This document shows positions 10,002 through 12,154 of a DNA stretch of 12,154 bases, one piece after another (positions within the stretch are counted from its first letter, which is position 1; every line of letters starts with the position of its first letter). This DNA comes from a bacterium UBA6025 (GTDB lineage: Bacteria; Patescibacteriota; Saccharimonadia; Saccharimonadales; Saccharimonadaceae). The DNA lies in contig DIZP01000015.1 of assembly GCA_002429375.1 (NCBI GenBank), forward strand, positions 18,707-30,860, read 5' to 3'. Made by a program: the position numbers and the translations under genes. Below the pieces are notes generated by a model, which had not been told where the DNA came from, searched no databases, and was given only the letters and a program-made list of their open reading frames with translations.

Positions 10002-12154
10002 ATGGAACAAACCAACGCGCCGTTAAGCAGCGAAGAACTGTATAAAATTAATGCGTATTGGAGAGCGGCGAACTATCTATCCGTGGGCCAGATATACCTC
10101 TGCGACAATCCCCTTCTAAAAGTTCCGTTGCAGCTTGAGCATGTGAAGCGATTACTACTCGGGCACTGGGGTACGGCTCCGGGTCAAAACTTTATTTATG
10201 CTCACTTGAACCGAGTTATTAAAAATAATAACTTAAATATGATCTATATCTCCGGACCTGGTCATGGCGGCCCATCGGTTGTCAGCAACGTCTACCTCGA
10301 AGGGACGTTCAGCGAATATTACCCATCGGTCGGGCGTGACGAAGCTGGACTCAAAAAATTATTCCAGATGTCATCATTCCCCGGTGGGCTTTCCAGCCAC
10401 GTATCACCTCAGGTACCTGGCTCTATCCACGAGGGTGGCGAACTGGGTTATTCGCTGAGTCATGCCTTCGGTACGGCCTTTGATAACCCTAGCCTGATTA
10501 CGGCATGTGTGGTTGGTGATGGCGAGGCCGAGACCGGCCCACTGGCCACCGCCTGGCACTCGAATAAATTCTTGAATGCCAAAACTGACGGTGCGGTGCT
10601 GCCAATTCTCCATTTGAATGGTTATAAAATCAGTAACCCAACCGTTTTGGCTCGCATTGAGACCGAAGAACTTGAACATCTGTTCCGCGGCTACGGCTGG
10701 GCGCCCTATTACGTCGAAGGTGACGACCCAGAGCAGATGCATCAATTGATGGCAGCTCAGATGGATAAGGCCATCGCCAGAATCAAAGAAATTCAGACGA
10801 ACGCCCGCGAAAATAACGATACGATACGACCACGTTGGCCAATGATCATCCTCCGCTCGCCAAAAGGCTGGTCTGGTCCAAAATACATTGATGGGAAGAA
10901 AATCGAAGGAAACTTCCGGGCCCATCAAGTCCCACTGGCCGTTGATGGATCTCATCCAGAGAACGTCGCGATACTTGAGGATTGGTTGAAAAGCTATAAG
11001 CCAGAGGAGCTCTTTGATGAGAGCGGTCGCTTGCTCCCAGAGCTAGCCGAACTCGTACCATCGGCCGAATTTCGGATGGGTTCAAATCCCCATGCTAACG
11101 GAGGCAACCTCCTGCGCGAACTTCATATGCCGGACTTCCGTGATTACGCCGTCGACATTCCGTTTCGAGGTATCGCCAATGTCGGTAACGTCCATGCACT
11201 GGGGCCGTTCCTGCGTGACACTATTAAACTGAACGATGACCAGCATAACTTTCGACTGTTCGGGCCAGATGAGACAGAATCGAATCGGCTCGAGAACGTC
11301 TTTGAAGTGACCAACCGTCAATGGTCGGCACGAATCATTGATAGCGATGAGTCGCTGGCTCCAATCGGTGCCGTCCTGGATTCAATGTTAAGTGAGCACC
11401 AATCGCAGGGTTGGCTCGAAGGCTACCTACTGACTGGTCGCCACGGCATCTTTAATAGCTACGAGGCTTTCATCCGCATTGTTGACTCGATGGTCAGTCA
11501 ACATGCCAAATGGATAAAAATGTCGTCAGAATTACCGTGGCGCAAGGAGATTGCCTCGCTGAACTACCTGTTGACGTCGCACGTTTGGCGACAGGATCAT
11601 AACGGTTTTACTCACCAAGATCCTGGGTTCATCGACCATATCATAAACAAGAAAGCGAAAGTTGCCCGAGTTTATCTCCCTCCAGATGCTAATACATTAT
11701 TGTCGGTTATGGATCACTGTTTACGCAGTCGTAACTATATTAACCTGACGATTGTCGGTAAGCACGATAGTCCGCAGTGGCTGTCGATGGAAGAAGCTAT
11801 CGCCCACTGCTCCAAAGGAGTCAGCGTGTGGGATTGGGCCAGTACCGACCAGGGCGGCGAACCAGATGTGGTTATGGCCTGCGCCGGTGACGTACCGACG
11901 CTCGAAATTCTTGCAGCCGTTTCGATTCTACGTACCCACCTACCCGACCTACGCATCCGCGTCGTTAACGTGGTTGACTTGATGCGACTCGAACCGAACA
12001 CTGAACATCCACATGGACTTAGTGATCCGGAGTATGATGAAATCTTTACTCGTGATAAAGAAATCATCTTTGCTTTCCATGGTTTTCCGTGGCTGATTCA
12101 TCGCCTCACCTATCGTCGAACGAACCGAAAATTACACGTCCGTGGTTATAAAGA
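10002..12154 (+). CDS. xfp: Xylulose-5-phosphate/fructose-6-phosphate phosphoketolase (3' end beyond window)
   Basis: 717 codons are visible; typical family members have about 790-825, so roughly 75-100 residues are missing at the right edge. The enzyme is a cytoplasmic thiamine-diphosphate protein that splits xylulose-5-P (and often fructose-6-P) with phosphate into acetyl phosphate and glyceraldehyde-3-P (or erythrose-4-P). The N-terminal XFP domain shows LLLGHWGTAPG (H55), GPGHGGP (85-91), FPGGLSSHVSPQVPGS with H133, the ThDP motif GDGEAETGP (172-180) with its distal LHLNGYKI (N206), and FRAHQVP (H308). FGPDETESNRL (420-430) and RQDHNGFTHQDPGF (H533, H538) complete the active site. An in-frame TAG at 9999-10001 directly precedes the ATG, so this start is fixed; AAGGGTGG gives the SD. 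No frameshift is seen. In a reduced fermentative genome it would supply acetyl phosphate for ATP. Confidence 0.97.
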   Translation, partial: MEQTNAPLSSEELYKINAYWRAANYLSVGQIYLCDNPLLKVPLQLEHVKRLLLGHWGTAPGQNFIYAHLNRVIKNNNLNMIYISGPGHGGPSVVSNVYLEGTFSEYYPSVGRDEAGLKKLFQMSSFPGGLSSHVSPQVPGSIHEGGELGYSLSHAFGTAFDNPSLITACVVGDGEAETGPLATAWHSNKFLNAKTDGAVLPILHLNGYKISNPTVLARIETEELEHLFRGYGWAPYYVEGDDPEQMHQLMAAQMDKAIARIKEIQTNARENNDTIRPRWPMIILRSPKGWSGPKYIDGKKIEGNFRAHQVPLAVDGSHPENVAILEDWLKSYKPEELFDESGRLLPELAELVPSAEFRMGSNPHANGGNLLRELHMPDFRDYAVDIPFRGIANVGNVHALGPFLRDTIKLNDDQHNFRLFGPDETESNRLENVFEVTNRQWSARIIDSDESLAPIGAVLDSMLSEHQSQGWLEGYLLTGRHGIFNSYEAFIRIVDSMVSQHAKWIKMSSELPWRKEIASLNYLLTSHVWRQDHNGFTHQDPGFIDHIINKKAKVARVYLPPDANTLLSVMDHCLRSRNYINLTIVGKHDSPQWLSMEEAIAHCSKGVSVWDWASTDQGGEPDVVMACAGDVPTLEILAAVSILRTHLPDLRIRVVNVVDLMRLEPNTEHPHGLSDPEYDEIFTRDKEIIFAFHGFPWLIHRLTYRRTNRKLHVRGYK

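Noticed and set aside
10404..10955. Long minus-strand ORF (183 codons) inside the phosphoketolase
   Set aside because: It lies wholly antisense to a clearly conserved enzyme and has no SD or family features; a shadow ORF.

Overview
The window looks like a chromosomal segment of a bacterium with a small, compact genome. The best guess is Candidatus Saccharibacteria (TM7) or another Patescibacteria/CPR lineage. The reasons are the mix of families: a DUF5667 surface protein, an SPW-repeat membrane protein, a SHOCT mini-protein, a 54-residue Trp/Gly-rich single-span membrane protein, a type IV prepilin-like protein with a glycine-rich extension, an NRAMP-like carrier with a DPSG motif, and a phosphoketolase. 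Intergenic gaps are short and several genes appear to be leaderless. This assignment is an inference from gene content, because no rRNA or tRNA lies in the window. Both TGA and TAA/TAG end genes, so the standard bacterial code applies. I see no insertion sequence, prophage, CRISPR array or RNA gene.

Layout. 35-1502: two divergent genes of unknown function, closed on the right by a strong bidirectional hairpin terminator (1519-1550). 1568-2723: an SPW-repeat membrane protein (minus) divergent from a Crp/Fnr-type regulator (plus). The gap between them holds a perfect 16-bp CRP-type palindrome. 2774-3968: an aldo/keto reductase and a SHOCT-domain membrane mini-protein, each with its own promoter and Shine-Dalgarno (SD) site. 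3981-5313: a YdjM-type membrane metal-dependent hydrolase (minus) back to back with an SRAP/HMCES-family DNA-repair protein (plus). Both are predicted to start transcription at the A of their ATG. 5331-5828: a secreted DUF5667 protein (minus). 6016-7404: an NRAMP-superfamily carrier lacking the usual metal-coordinating Asn and Met. 7492-8067: a flavodoxin-like NAD(P)H-dependent FMN reductase with a long hairpin terminator. 8139-8303: a 54-aa membrane mini-protein (minus) too short for ordinary ORF cut-offs. 8531-9406: a prepilin-like protein whose only full-length start appears to be ATT. 9509-9829: a small leaderless gene of unknown function. 10002 to the right edge: a phosphoketolase cut off by the window end.

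Functional themes. Redox and stress handling recurs (aldo/keto reductase, FMN reductase, Crp/Fnr regulator, SRAP and YdjM), as do the cell envelope and surface (SPW, SHOCT, DUF5667, mini-protein, pilin) and fermentative carbon flow (phosphoketolase, giving acetyl phosphate). Genes are mostly monocistronic, often divergent or convergent. The strongest points for a second look are the ATT-initiated pilin, the SRAP protein with Ser in place of the catalytic Cys2, the cluster of precisely leaderless promoters, the CRP-type operator that sits exactly at -41.5 of the SPW promoter, and the altered metal site of the NRAMP-like carrier. I found no clear evidence of a wholly new multi-gene system.
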